Shown here piece after piece: positions 17,274 through 25,955 of a stretch of 64,000 nt of DNA (position 1 is its first letter; every line of letters begins with the position of its first letter). The notes beneath the pieces were generated by a model that worked only from the letters and a program-made list of their open reading frames with translations, ran no database searches and had not been told where the DNA came from. This stretch comes from an uncultured Oscillospiraceae bacterium (lineage in GTDB: Bacteria; Bacillota; Clostridia; Oscillospirales; Ruminococcaceae), in contig URGQ01000002.1 of assembly GCA_900547385.1 (NCBI GenBank), positions 124,001 through 188,000 of the forward strand, given 5' to 3'. A program made the position numbers and the translations under genes.

Positions 17274-18593
17274 ATTCGATTCTTCTTTACGGCGCTGCTG
17301 TGCCGTGTATTAAGCGCTGTTGGCTCATTGCTGGGAGGCGGTACCGATCTTCCCGGGCGTATTGCTCTGCGTCTGCATCCCCATGTCATGAAAAAACTGC
17401 GCTTTTCCGGCCGAGTTATTTGTGTTACCGGCTCCAATGGAAAAACTACCACATCCAATCTCATTGCCCATGTGCTGCGCAAAAACGGCTTTACCGTTAT
17501 CAATAACGCGAAGGGCTCGAATCTGACCGCCGGCGTAGCTACCACTCTGCTTTCCGCTTGTACACTGGGCGGTGTTGTTCGTGCCGACTATGTAGTGCTG
17601 GAGGTAGATGAGTGCTGGTCCCGCTTTATCTTCGCGGAGATTCCCGTGGATTATTACCTTGTGCTTAACCTCCTGCGGGATCAGGTGGTGCGTAACGGCA
17701 ACCCGGATCTGGTATTTGAAAAGATTGCTGAAGCGATTGCCAAGCACCCAGATATGACTTTGATCCTCAATGCCAATGAGCCAATCAGTCAGAATCTTGC
17801 CGGGAACTATCATACCGTATATTTTGCTATGGATCGCACCGAGCGCTCCACCGATCACTGTGTCAGCGGCACCAATGATTGCAAGATCTGTCCGCATTGT
17901 TTCCATCCGATGAATTATGAGTTTTACCATTACAATCATTTGGGTAAATTCCATTGCTCTCACTGCGATTACGGTTCCCATCAGCCGGATTTCTTTGGCA
18001 CCGATGCCGACTTTGCAGGCAAGTGCATCACCATCAATGGTACGCCTGTTCATGTCACTTACAATACCACCTTCAATTTCTTTAATACCGTGGCAGCCGC
18101 TGCTGTTTGTTGCACTGCCTCCGGTATCAGCGTGGAACAGTTTGCGGCAGGCTGCGCCGATTTCCATGTGGCGAAGGAGCGGCTGGATGACTTCAAGTTT
18201 GACGGTCGCCGCACCGTACTGATGATGACCAAGCAAAACGCCGCATCTCTCGATCAATCCATCAGTTATGTGCTGGAGCAGCCGGGAGAGAAGAGCATTG
18301 CCTTGTATATCAATAATGTCATTTATATGGAATATAAGGATGTATCCTGGCTATATGATGTAGCATTTGAGCGCTTAATGGGTAAGGTGGAGAAAATCCT
18401 ATGCACCGGCAACCGTGCGCTGGATGCTGCTGTATGTCTTAAAACAGCAGGATTTGATGATAACACCCTGTTGATGGAGACCGATATGGCCAAAACAAAG
18501 GAAGCCTTCCGCAAGACCAAGGGCGACATCTATATTCTTGCCGCATCCGCCTTTGGCAACGAAGGTAAAATACTGGAGGAGCTGAAAAAATGA
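17274..18593 (+). CDS. murT: Lipid II isoglutaminyl synthase, Mur-ligase-like subunit MurT
   Basis: Mur-ligase core with GSNGKTTTSNLIAHVL as P-loop, a four-cysteine zinc ribbon (CKICPHC ... CSHC) typical of MurT, and a C-terminal DUF1727 domain. With GatD it amidates the D-glutamate of lipid II on the cytoplasmic membrane face. The conserved N-terminus (RFFFTALLCRVLSAVGSLLG) lies upstream of any ATG, GTG or TTG; the first in-frame candidate behind the AAAGGAGGG site is ATT at 17274, giving 439 residues. A TTG at 17328 would give 421 residues but cut into conserved sequence and has no ribosome site. The ATT start is inference. Confidence 0.88.
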   Translation: MRFFFTALLCRVLSAVGSLLGGGTDLPGRIALRLHPHVMKKLRFSGRVICVTGSNGKTTTSNLIAHVLRKNGFTVINNAKGSNLTAGVATTLLSACTLGGVVRADYVVLEVDECWSRFIFAEIPVDYYLVLNLLRDQVVRNGNPDLVFEKIAEAIAKHPDMTLILNANEPISQNLAGNYHTVYFAMDRTERSTDHCVSGTNDCKICPHCFHPMNYEFYHYNHLGKFHCSHCDYGSHQPDFFGTDADFAGKCITINGTPVHVTYNTTFNFFNTVAAAAVCCTASGISVEQFAAGCADFHVAKERLDDFKFDGRRTVLMMTKQNAASLDQSISYVLEQPGEKSIALYINNVIYMEYKDVSWLYDVAFERLMGKVEKILCTGNRALDAAVCLKTAGFDDNTLLMETDMAKTKEAFRKTKGDIYILAASAFGNEGKILEELKK

Positions 18594-19306
18594 AACACAT
18601 CAGAATACTCCATCTTTACAGCAATGCACTTGATCTTTACGGTGACTACAAAAACCTGACGGTACTGCAGCGCCGCATTGCCGAAACCGGCAACACCTCT
18701 GATATCACTGAGATAAATTTGGATGAAGTTATCGACCCCACAGGCTATGACTTCGTTTATATTGGTCACGGTAAGGCTCGTAACCTTGCTGCCGTAGCAC
18801 CGCACTTCGTGCAGTACGGCGACACGATCCGCACGGCCATTGAGGGTGGGCAGGTATGGTTTGTTACCGGCAATGCCAGAGAACTGTTTGGTCAAAGATT
18901 TACCACTCCTACGGGGGAGACGATGCCTGGTATTGGTCTCTTTGATTACACTGGTGTAGAGACCGACAAGGTCTTTGTAAGCGATATGCTGGCGCAGCCT
19001 GCCTATGATGAAAACGCAAGGGTTTATGGCTTTATCAACCGCACTGCCTACCTGGTAGGGGAGAACCGCTACCCACTGTTTACAGTGCTTTCCGGCTGTG
19101 GCGATGGCGAAACACCCGATGGGAAAGAGGGAACTCTATACCGCAATTTCTTTGCCACATGGGCCATGGGTCCTATGTTGGCCCGCAATCCTTCCATGCT
19201 GCGGGAGCTATTGCACCGCCTGCTGGGAGAGGATTACCGTGAGTGCGATATGAGGCTGGAGGAAAAAGCGTTGGCGCTGGTTACGGCCGAATTTGATAAG
19301 AAATAA
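18590..19306 (+). CDS. gatD: Lipid II isoglutaminyl synthase, glutamine amidotransferase subunit GatD
   Basis: 238 residues, class I glutamine-amidotransferase-like domain of the CobB/CobQ type. It starts with the ATGA overlap on murT, so the pair is coupled. The nucleophile region reads VWFVTGNARELFGQ; a His and the C-terminal FFATWAMGP block match GatD. It supplies ammonia to MurT. The expected nucleophilic Cys at the VTGN turn is replaced by Asn in this reading, which deserves an alignment check. Confidence 0.88.
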   Translation: MKHIRILHLYSNALDLYGDYKNLTVLQRRIAETGNTSDITEINLDEVIDPTGYDFVYIGHGKARNLAAVAPHFVQYGDTIRTAIEGGQVWFVTGNARELFGQRFTTPTGETMPGIGLFDYTGVETDKVFVSDMLAQPAYDENARVYGFINRTAYLVGENRYPLFTVLSGCGDGETPDGKEGTLYRNFFATWAMGPMLARNPSMLRELLHRLLGEDYRECDMRLEEKALALVTAEFDKK

Positions 19307-19319
19307 AGGAGGACACAGC

Positions 19320-20780
19320 ATGAACGATAATCGGAGCGGTGGGGAAGGCCTGCAAAGAAAGCTCTCTCCACTGAATGTATGGGCACTAGCCCTAGGCAGC
19401 ATTATCGGGTGGGGTGCGTTTGTTATGCCCGCCAATACCTTTTTACCCAATGCCGGGCCGCTGGGTACTCTTATTGCTATGGCTGCGGGCGCCATCATTA
19501 TGGTCGTTATTGCCCTCAATTACAGCTATATGATCAACCATTTCCCGGTAGCGGGTGGCGAATTCACCTTTACCAATGCCTCGTTTGGGCCCACCTGCGG
19601 TTTTTTATGCGCGTGGTTCCTGGGCCTCTCCTATCTTGCCATCGTGCCCTTGAATGCTACTGCTTTGGCGCTCATCGGCCGTAATCTCTTCCCAAATCTG
19701 ACCCAGTGGGGCTATCTCTATTCGGTGGAAGGTTACAGCATTTACGCTGGTGAAATTCTGCTGGCCATCATTGCGCTGGTGCTTTTTGCGGTATTCAGCA
19801 TCCGGGGTGTCAGCGTGGCTGGCAAGTTCCAGACTGTCCTGGCGCTTTCTCTGGTTGGCTGTGTGTTCCTGCTGGCGATTGCTGCGCTGTTCAGCCCGCA
19901 TGCTTCCGCTTCCCATTTGGCGCCCGCATTTACCACAGATGCCACCGGTAAGTCTTCGTTGGGCGGTATCCTTGCTGTGGTAGCGGTCGCGCCTTGGGCA
20001 TTTGTCGGGTTCGATTCCATTCCTCAGGCTTCGGAGGAGTTCAATTTCTCCCATAAAAAGAGCCTTGTTATTATGGTTCTTTCCATCCTGTTCGGCGGCG
20101 CTCTGTATGTCATTCTCAATACCATCACGGCCGCAGTCCTGCCCGAAGGCTATACCAGTTGGGTGCCTTATATTGCCGATTGCGCCAAAGATACCCTACC
20201 CGAAAGCCTTGCCGGCTTTACGGCGCTCCCCACCTTTAATGCGGCCCGTCTGATCCTCGGCAAGCCCGGTCTGGTTATTTTGGGCATTGCGCTGTTCTGC
20301 GCTGTACTTTCCGGCATCATTGGCTTTTATATGGCTACCAGCCGTCTTTTGTACTCCATGTCCAAGGACCATGTCCTCCCGGGCTGGTTTGGCCGCCTGC
20401 ACCCCCGCTATAAAACCCCGATGAATGCCATCCTGTTCATCATGATCATTTCACTGTGCTGCCCATGGTTTGGCCGCACTGTGCTCAATTGGGTGGTAGA
20501 TATGTCCTCCATCGGTGCCGCTATTGGATATGGTTTTACCTCGGCCGCCACTTTGGTACAGGTTCGCCGCAATAAGGATACCTCCGCATGGATGACCATA
20601 AATTCCATTTTGGGCGTCATTTTTTCGCTGTGCTTCATAGCACTGCTTATCGTCCCCAATCCTTGGGCATACCTGGGGCCGCAGTCCCGTATCGCGTTGG
20701 TTATTTGGACTGTCATGGGTGCTGCATTCTTCCTCTACACCCGGCGGAAGAAGGCAGCGGAGAAGGCCATCGACGCTTGA
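19320..20780 (+). CDS. APC-family amino acid permease
   Basis: 486 residues from the ATG behind AAAGGAGG. About 12 membrane helices; the first carries the APC pattern LGSIIGWGAFVMP, and helix 6 reads APWAFVGFDSIPQASEE. The family imports or exchanges amino acids or amines with protons or sodium. Substrate unknown; the tyrS T-box starts right at its stop codon, but this permease is upstream of it and not under its control. Confidence 0.88.
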   Translation: MNDNRSGGEGLQRKLSPLNVWALALGSIIGWGAFVMPANTFLPNAGPLGTLIAMAAGAIIMVVIALNYSYMINHFPVAGGEFTFTNASFGPTCGFLCAWFLGLSYLAIVPLNATALALIGRNLFPNLTQWGYLYSVEGYSIYAGEILLAIIALVLFAVFSIRGVSVAGKFQTVLALSLVGCVFLLAIAALFSPHASASHLAPAFTTDATGKSSLGGILAVVAVAPWAFVGFDSIPQASEEFNFSHKKSLVIMVLSILFGGALYVILNTITAAVLPEGYTSWVPYIADCAKDTLPESLAGFTALPTFNAARLILGKPGLVILGIALFCAVLSGIIGFYMATSRLLYSMSKDHVLPGWFGRLHPRYKTPMNAILFIMIISLCCPWFGRTVLNWVVDMSSIGAAIGYGFTSAATLVQVRRNKDTSAWMTINSILGVIFSLCFIALLIVPNPWAYLGPQSRIALVIWTVMGAAFFLYTRRKKAAEKAIDA

Positions 20781-20804
20781 CATTGGCGGTAAGTTTGTTA
20801 TAAT
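20777..20804 (+). promoter_or_regulatory. Promoter for the tyrS leader
   Basis: TTGACA (20777-20782) overlaps the permease stop codon; TATAAT (20799-20804) follows after 16 bases. Confidence 0.85.
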
Positions 20805-20810
20805 AGATAA

Positions 20811-21100
20811 AAAATGAAACGCGAAGAAGGAAACCGAGTACCTCTTTTTTAGCCTTTTCAGAGAGCCGGCGGTTGGTGCAAGTCGGTAAGGAGGAAAGCA
20901 GGGAAATACATTCCGGAGCGGTGGCCTGAACAGACGACAGTAGGGCACGACGGGGTGCGACCGTTACATCGCAGAGGTCTTTCCATAGGACCTATCAAGG
21001 GGCTTCCGGTAACGGCAGCCCGAACCAGAGGTGGTACCACGAAGTCCATTCGTCCTCTGTCCGTATTGTAACGGACAGAGGATTTTTATTTTATTAGGGA
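20811..21100 (+). promoter_or_regulatory. T-box riboswitch controlling tyrS
   Basis: Stem I has the usual AGAGAGCCGG...GGTTGGTGCAAG apical region. The probable specifier codon is TAC (tyrosine) at 20907-20909 within GGAAATACATTCC. The T-box sequence AGAGGTGGTACCACG is at 21027-21041. The competing terminator is CCTCTGTCCGT (21054-21064) with ACGGACAGAGG (21071-21081) and a T run. Uncharged tRNA(Tyr) should stabilise the antiterminator and allow tyrS transcription. Confidence 0.93.
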
Positions 21101-21122
21101 AAAAGAAAAAAGGAGATAAACT

Positions 21123-22346
21123 ATGCAGATTTATGAAGAGCTGGTTGCCCGCGGACTTATTGCGCAGGTTACCAATGAAGAAGAAATCAAAAAAATGATC
21201 AATGAGGGCAAGGCAACTTTCTATATTGGCTTTGACTGCACAGCCGATAGCCTGACGGCCGGTCACTTTATGGCCCTGACGCTGATGAAGCGCCTGCAGA
21301 TGGCAGGGAACCGCCCCATTGCCCTCATTGGCGGCGGCACCACTATGATCGGTGATCCCTCTGGTCGCACCGATATGCGCAAGATGCTCACCGCGGAGGA
21401 CATCAACCACAATGCCGAATGCTTTAAGCGTCAGATGGAGCGCTTTATCGAATTTGGCCCGGATAAGGCCATCATGCTCAATAACGCTGATTGGCTTCTC
21501 AAGCTCAACTATGTGGAGCTGCTGCGTGAGGTAGGCGCCTGCTTCAGTGTCAATAATATGCTGCGCGCTAAGTGCTACGAGCAGCGCATGGAAAAGGGCC
21601 TTTCCTTCCTTGAGTTCAACTACATGATTATGCAGTCTTATGATTTCTACTACATGTTCCAGCATAATGGCTGCAATATGCAGTTTGGCGGCGATGACCA
21701 GTGGAGCAACATGTTGGGCGGCACCGAGCTGATCCGCCGCAAGCTGGGCAAGGACGCCCATGCAATGACCATCACTTTGCTTACCGATTCTCAGGGCCAC
21801 AAGATGGGAAAAACTGCCGGCAACGCCGTTTGGCTTGATCCCAATAAGACCAGCCCCTTCGATTTCTACCAGTATTGGCGCAATGTTGGCGACAGCGATG
21901 TGCTCAAGTGCATTCGCATGCTTACTTTCCTGCCGCTGGAGCAGATTGACGAAATGGATAAGTGGGAGGGCAGCGAGCTGAACCGTGCCAAGGAGATCCT
22001 GGCCTACGAGTTGACCAAGATGGTACACGGTGAGGAAGAGGCGGAAAAAGCGCAGGCCGCAGCCAGACAGCTCTTTAGCGGCGCGGGTGATAGCGCCAAC
22101 ATGCCTACCACCTCCCTTACCGCTGCTGACATCACCGATGGAGCCATTACGCTGGCGGATCTGATGGTCAAGGTGGGGCTTGCCCCCTCCAAGGGCGAGG
22201 TCAGACGGCTGGTACAGCAGGGCGGTGTCGCTGTCAATGATGTAAAGGTAGATAACTTTGCAGAAAGCTACGATGAAGCGGCGCTCCGTGCCGGCCTTAT
22301 CATCAAGAAGGGCAAAAAGGTCTTCCATAAGGTCGTGCTGGAATAA
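21123..22346 (+). CDS. tyrS: Tyrosyl-tRNA synthetase
   Basis: 407 residues, TyrRS of the TyrS type. The HIGH-like motif appears as TAGHF and the KMSKS-like motif as KMGKT (HKMGKTAGNAVWLDP). The tyrosine-binding segment QFGGDDQWSNMLGG is present, and the C-terminal S4 domain (APSKGEVRRLVQQGGV) contacts tRNA. The ATG follows AAAGGAGATAA. It is controlled by the T-box just upstream. Confidence 0.96.
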   Translation: MQIYEELVARGLIAQVTNEEEIKKMINEGKATFYIGFDCTADSLTAGHFMALTLMKRLQMAGNRPIALIGGGTTMIGDPSGRTDMRKMLTAEDINHNAECFKRQMERFIEFGPDKAIMLNNADWLLKLNYVELLREVGACFSVNNMLRAKCYEQRMEKGLSFLEFNYMIMQSYDFYYMFQHNGCNMQFGGDDQWSNMLGGTELIRRKLGKDAHAMTITLLTDSQGHKMGKTAGNAVWLDPNKTSPFDFYQYWRNVGDSDVLKCIRMLTFLPLEQIDEMDKWEGSELNRAKEILAYELTKMVHGEEEAEKAQAAARQLFSGAGDSANMPTTSLTAADITDGAITLADLMVKVGLAPSKGEVRRLVQQGGVAVNDVKVDNFAESYDEAALRAGLIIKKGKKVFHKVVLE

Positions 22347-22363
22347 TGCAGAATGACACAAAA

Positions 22364-22379
22364 TGTTTCACGTGAAACA
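22364..22379. promoter_or_regulatory. parS site (ParB/Spo0J binding), perfect consensus
   Basis: TGTTTCACGTGAAACA, a 16-bp perfect palindrome identical to the Firmicute parS consensus, in the intergenic space after tyrS. ParB loads here and spreads to organise the origin region and recruit SMC. In most bacteria such sites lie near oriC. Confidence 0.92.
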
Positions 22380-22410
22380 TTTGTTCTTAATTAACTGATC
22401 CACAACCAAG

Positions 22411-22450
22411 AAAAGCTCCCCTTCCAAATGAGTGGAAAGGGAGCTTTTTT
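22411..22450. terminator. Bidirectional terminator between tyrS and the acyl-AMP ligase gene
   Basis: AAAAGCTCCC CTTCCA and TGGAAAGGGAGCTTTTTT form a long stem with a T run on the plus strand and an A run on the other side, suiting both convergent genes. Confidence 0.85.
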
Positions 22451-22472
22451 ATGAGGAGAAGCGGTAATCTGA

Positions 22473-25400
22473 TTACTGCTTTTTGTGGGCAAAGAGCCGC
22501 TTCCACCACGGCTGCGGGGCAGGCAGGTAACCGCTCTTGATGAAATACCGAAGGTAACTTTGCAGCAGAGCTGCATCCACTGGCTGGCATGCAATGCCGC
22601 TGCCTTCGAGCAGCCGATCGGTATTGGCAGTGGAAAAGCGTGCCTGGTGAACACCGAAGCGGGCAATCATATCCTCGCCGGCGGTGCGCTGGTCAGTAAA
22701 CAGGCAGGAGAGAATGCGCAGAACATTTTCCTCACTAGTGGTGGCAGTCAGGCGTTGGCACCATTCCCCATAGGGCAGCAGTTCCAGCGGATAGCCTGCT
22801 TTTTTCATCAGAGCGGTCATCTGCCGCAGCGGCATCAACCGGTGATTAAGCAGATTGAAGGCATGTCCGCAGCATTCATTCCGGAAGGAAATATGAATAA
22901 GCGCATCGGCGACATAGTCTACCGGGGTCAGGTGCAGGTTTACCTCCACATCCGGGGCGGCGCCCAGTTGTACGCAGCCTACCATGGATCGACTGATGAG
23001 ATCTTCCAGCTTCCAAATGCCGGTGGCAAGGGTACCGGTGATATCACCAGGGCGATAGACCGCTGCCCGCAGGCCACGCTGCCTGGCCAATTCCACCAGC
23101 TTTTCGGCTACCCATTTGGTCTCGGAATAGCCGAGGAAGTAGCCATCGGGAGATTCTAGCGGATCATCCTCCATTACAGTGCGATCGAAATGACTGGGGT
23201 TATCGTATACGCTGTAACTGGAAACATAGTGGAAGTATTTCGGACGGCCTTCGCAGGCCAGCCGCAGACATTCAGCAGTGCCCAGTACATTGGCAGGCTT
23301 CATCTGCCGGTAGGGGAATACAAAATTTAGCACAGCGCCATTATGATAAACGGCATCGACCTCTTTGGAGAGGAACTGCCAGTTTTCTTCAGTCATGCCA
23401 AGGTGGGGCTGGGTCAGATCGCCCGGCACAGCGTGCAGATAGGCAAGATAGGAATCCTGCCAGCACTCGAACCGCTTCATATTATTGATGATGCGCTCCA
23501 GAGCCTTTTCGGGTGTGGCGGCCCGGGCATGGCAATAAATTTTGATCCCATGATCCTTACGCTGCTCGATGAGAGCCCGAATGAGATAGGCCCCTAAAAA
23601 GCCGGTAGAGCCGGTGAGGAATACGGTATGGCAATCCTGCGGTTGGCAGGTATACTCGCCTTGTGGGGCAATTTCTGCGGGCAGAATACACTCTGCATGC
23701 AGATCAGGTTGGAAATCCCGCTCCCGGCCGGAAAGCAATGCGCTGAGATAAGCAGATATGCCGGAAACAGTAGGATCGGCGGCTATGCAGCGGATATCAA
23801 TATTGATGCCAAGGTCCTGTTCCAGGCCGCATACCAGCTCCATCATGCGCAGGGAATCACCGCCGAGTGTGAGGAAGCTGTCATTGGGACCGAAGGAGAT
23901 GCCGGGCAGGACTTCCCGGAAAATGGCGCTGATAATGGGCTGGATCTGCTCCGGGGTAGCATTGGGCGGGAGCTCGATTTTTGGCCGGGGGGCAGCGGGT
24001 GCGCTCTGCTGGGGATTTGTGGCATTACCGCTGCTTCGGCTACTGTAAAGGAGGGGCAGTCGGCCGCTTTCGTACAGGGTATGGGTCGCCAGTGTTTTGA
24101 TCTTACGGTTATCGGTGCGGGGAAGGCTGCCGGCCGGAGTAAAGGCGACATCCCAGAAGGAGAAACCGAAATTCCGGGCTGTCAGGCGGTTGACCTGGGC
24201 GGCAATGGCCGCATAATCCGCATCGGGAGTGGACTCGGCACAGAGGATGGGATGTTCGCCTTCCGGAGAAGGCAGGGAGAATACCGCGATAGCATCGGCG
24301 GGGAGCGGAACGCCTTCCTGGCGAAGCAGCAGGGTGATATCACCGGGGAAGATATTTTTGCCGCTGATAATAATCATTTCCTTGATTCGTCCGGTGAGAT
24401 AGAGTTGTCCCTCATACAGAACACCCATATCACCGGTGCGGTAGAACTGGCCCGGATAACCAGGAATGATGGTTTGGAAGCGTTTCGTTTCCTCGGGATT
24501 TTGCCAATAGCCGGCACACACACTGCTGCCCTGGATGCAGATCTCGCCGATTTCACCGGGTTCACAGGGGGAACCATCCGGACGGATGGCGACCAGGACC
24601 ATATTGCCCGCAGGTCGCCCAACGCTGACAATGTCCTTTTCTCCAGTGGGGGAGGGAACGAAGCGGCCTTCCCGATAGGATTCCAGATCGATATGCTGAC
24701 AGCGGAAATCCCGGCTGGCCAATGTACCAACACAAACACACTCCGAAAGTCCGTAACCGGGTGCAAAGCAATCCGTTGAGATATGGAACAATTCACAGAA
24801 CTTGTCCACAGTGGCGGCATTTACAAATTCGGAGCCATTAATGAGGTGGGTGACATGGGAAAGATCATACTTTTTGGCTTCCTCCGGAGAGATGAGTCGG
24901 GTACAAACCTCATAGGCGGAATTGGGCGCTGCGGTGATATTTACCTTGTAATCGGCGATGACCCGCAGCCAAATGGTGGGCCGGGCCAAAAACTGCAGGG
25001 TGGGGATAAAGTAAGAGATGCCGGTATCGGCAATGACTGGCAGAAAAATGGCCACGATGAGGCCGATATTGTGGTAAAAGGGTACCCAGGAGGCAAGATT
25101 GTTCTTAGTGTGCTGGAAATCGAAGATCTCCAGGCACTGACCGATGCAGCCCATGAGGTTTCCATAAGTGACCATAACGCCCTTTGGCGCACTGGTGGAG
25201 CCGGAGGTATACTGCAAATACAGCAGGTCATCGGCTTCATGCGGAGTCAATTTGCCCAGGGGTGCGGGTTTTACCTTATCGGAGTAGATGCGCTTGAGTG
25301 TCACAACATTGAGGAAGGCTTTTTTGAGCAGTGAGCCGGTCACATTGGTATCGGCCTCCTTTTCCATGCCTTCGTTGGAGATGAGAAAGCGAGGTTTACA

Positions 25401-25724
25401 AGATTTGAGTACCGAGACAAAACGGTCCAGCTTGCCTTCATCAATGGGAGGCGGGATAACGGTAAAGATCACCCCAGCGATCATACAGCCCCAAATGGCA
25501 TAGACGGTTCCGGCATCCTGCATGGAAAGGATAATAGCGCGGTCACCGGGACGGGCGCCCTTTTGACGCAGCTCCGCGGCCATATCCATAGCATGCTGCC
25601 ATGCTTCGCCAATCGTTATATAGTGGTGAACATAGGGCTCGCTTCCGCAATCCATAAAGTCATACATCGGCCGTTCAGGGTTCTGCGCGGCATCCCGCAT
25701 GAATTTTTCCAAAATACCATCCAT
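22473..25724 (-). CDS. Fatty acyl-AMP ligase - acyl carrier - thioester reductase single-module enzyme
   Basis: 1083 residues from the ATG behind GGAGG; a longer frame to 25874 has no ribosome site. Domains: adenylate-forming ligase (about 1-560) with P-loop-like YTSGSTSAPKG at 172-182, the FAAL-like PFYHNIGLI and AAPNSAYEVC segments, YRTGDMG near 429 and PRTDNRKIK near 536; a carrier domain (about 590-665) with GGDSL and phosphopantetheine Ser624; a NAD(P)-dependent thioester reductase (about 695-1060) with GSTGFLG at 705-711 and the YxxxK pair Tyr866/Lys870. It should activate a carboxylic or fatty acid, load it on its own carrier and release it as an aldehyde or alcohol. There is no condensation domain and no other biosynthetic gene nearby. 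The real substrate is unknown. Confidence 0.88.
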   Translation of the reverse strand: MDGILEKFMRDAAQNPERPMYDFMDCGSEPYVHHYITIGEAWQHAMDMAAELRQKGARPGDRAIILSMQDAGTVYAIWGCMIAGVIFTVIPPPIDEGKLDRFVSVLKSCKPRFLISNEGMEKEADTNVTGSLLKKAFLNVVTLKRIYSDKVKPAPLGKLTPHEADDLLYLQYTSGSTSAPKGVMVTYGNLMGCIGQCLEIFDFQHTKNNLASWVPFYHNIGLIVAIFLPVIADTGISYFIPTLQFLARPTIWLRVIADYKVNITAAPNSAYEVCTRLISPEEAKKYDLSHVTHLINGSEFVNAATVDKFCELFHISTDCFAPGYGLSECVCVGTLASRDFRCQHIDLESYREGRFVPSPTGEKDIVSVGRPAGNMVLVAIRPDGSPCEPGEIGEICIQGSSVCAGYWQNPEETKRFQTIIPGYPGQFYRTGDMGVLYEGQLYLTGRIKEMIIISGKNIFPGDITLLLRQEGVPLPADAIAVFSLPSPEGEHPILCAESTPDADYAAIAAQVNRLTARNFGFSFWDVAFTPAGSLPRTDNRKIKTLATHTLYESGRLPLLYSSRSSGNATNPQQSAPAAPRPKIELPPNATPEQIQPIISAIFREVLPGISFGPNDSFLTLGGDSLRMMELVCGLEQDLGINIDIRCIAADPTVSGISAYLSALLSGRERDFQPDLHAECILPAEIAPQGEYTCQPQDCHTVFLTGSTGFLGAYLIRALIEQRKDHGIKIYCHARAATPEKALERIINNMKRFECWQDSYLAYLHAVPGDLTQPHLGMTEENWQFLSKEVDAVYHNGAVLNFVFPYRQMKPANVLGTAECLRLACEGRPKYFHYVSSYSVYDNPSHFDRTVMEDDPLESPDGYFLGYSETKWVAEKLVELARQRGLRAAVYRPGDITGTLATGIWKLEDLISRSMVGCVQLGAAPDVEVNLHLTPVDYVADALIHISFRNECCGHAFNLLNHRLMPLRQMTALMKKAGYPLELLPYGEWCQRLTATTSEENVLRILSCLFTDQRTAGEDMIARFGVHQARFSTANTDRLLEGSGIACQPVDAALLQSYLRYFIKSGYLPAPQPWWKRLFAHKKQ

Positions 25725-25759
25725 TATAGCCACCTCCATGGGAAGATTACCAATATTTA

Positions 25760-25820
25760 TTAGTTGGCTAATCAACCAATATACTAAGGATAGTAAAACA
25801 CTTTTTAGGGAGAATGTCAA
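25760..25820 (-). promoter_or_regulatory. Promoter and operator-like palindrome of the acyl-AMP ligase/reductase gene
   Basis: On the minus strand, -35 TTGACA (25820-25815), 17-base spacer, -10 TTTACT (25797-25792). Just downstream of the expected start is an imperfect 20-bp palindrome (25760-25779, TTAGTTGGCTAATCAACCAA on the plus strand; 7 of 10 half-site positions pair). Its place suggests a repressor site, TetR-like in form, but no regulator gene is adjacent. Confidence 0.6.
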
Positions 25821-25882
25821 CAGAATCGTAGCAATTTTGCTAACATTCCGCAAATTTCCGACGAAATATGCCATGGGAAAAG

Positions 25883-25918
25883 AAAAAACTCCCGACAGAG
25901 GACCGCTTTGTATCGGGC
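25883..25918 (-). terminator. Terminator after fbp
   Basis: On the minus strand CCCGATACA pairs with TGTCGGG (one bulge), followed by AGTTTTTTC. Confidence 0.65.
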
Positions 25919-25955
25919 AGTTCTACTATCAGGAGTGCGGGACTATTATGATGGG

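Noticed and set aside
20964..22361. Long open frame (about 465 codons) on the minus strand over tyrS
   Set aside because: It is antisense to a firmly identified gene, has no conserved motif and no ribosome site; an effect of codon use in tyrS.
23628..24779. Open frame of about 380 codons on the plus strand inside the acyl-AMP ligase gene
   Set aside because: Antisense shadow of a multidomain enzyme whose motifs are intact on the other strand.
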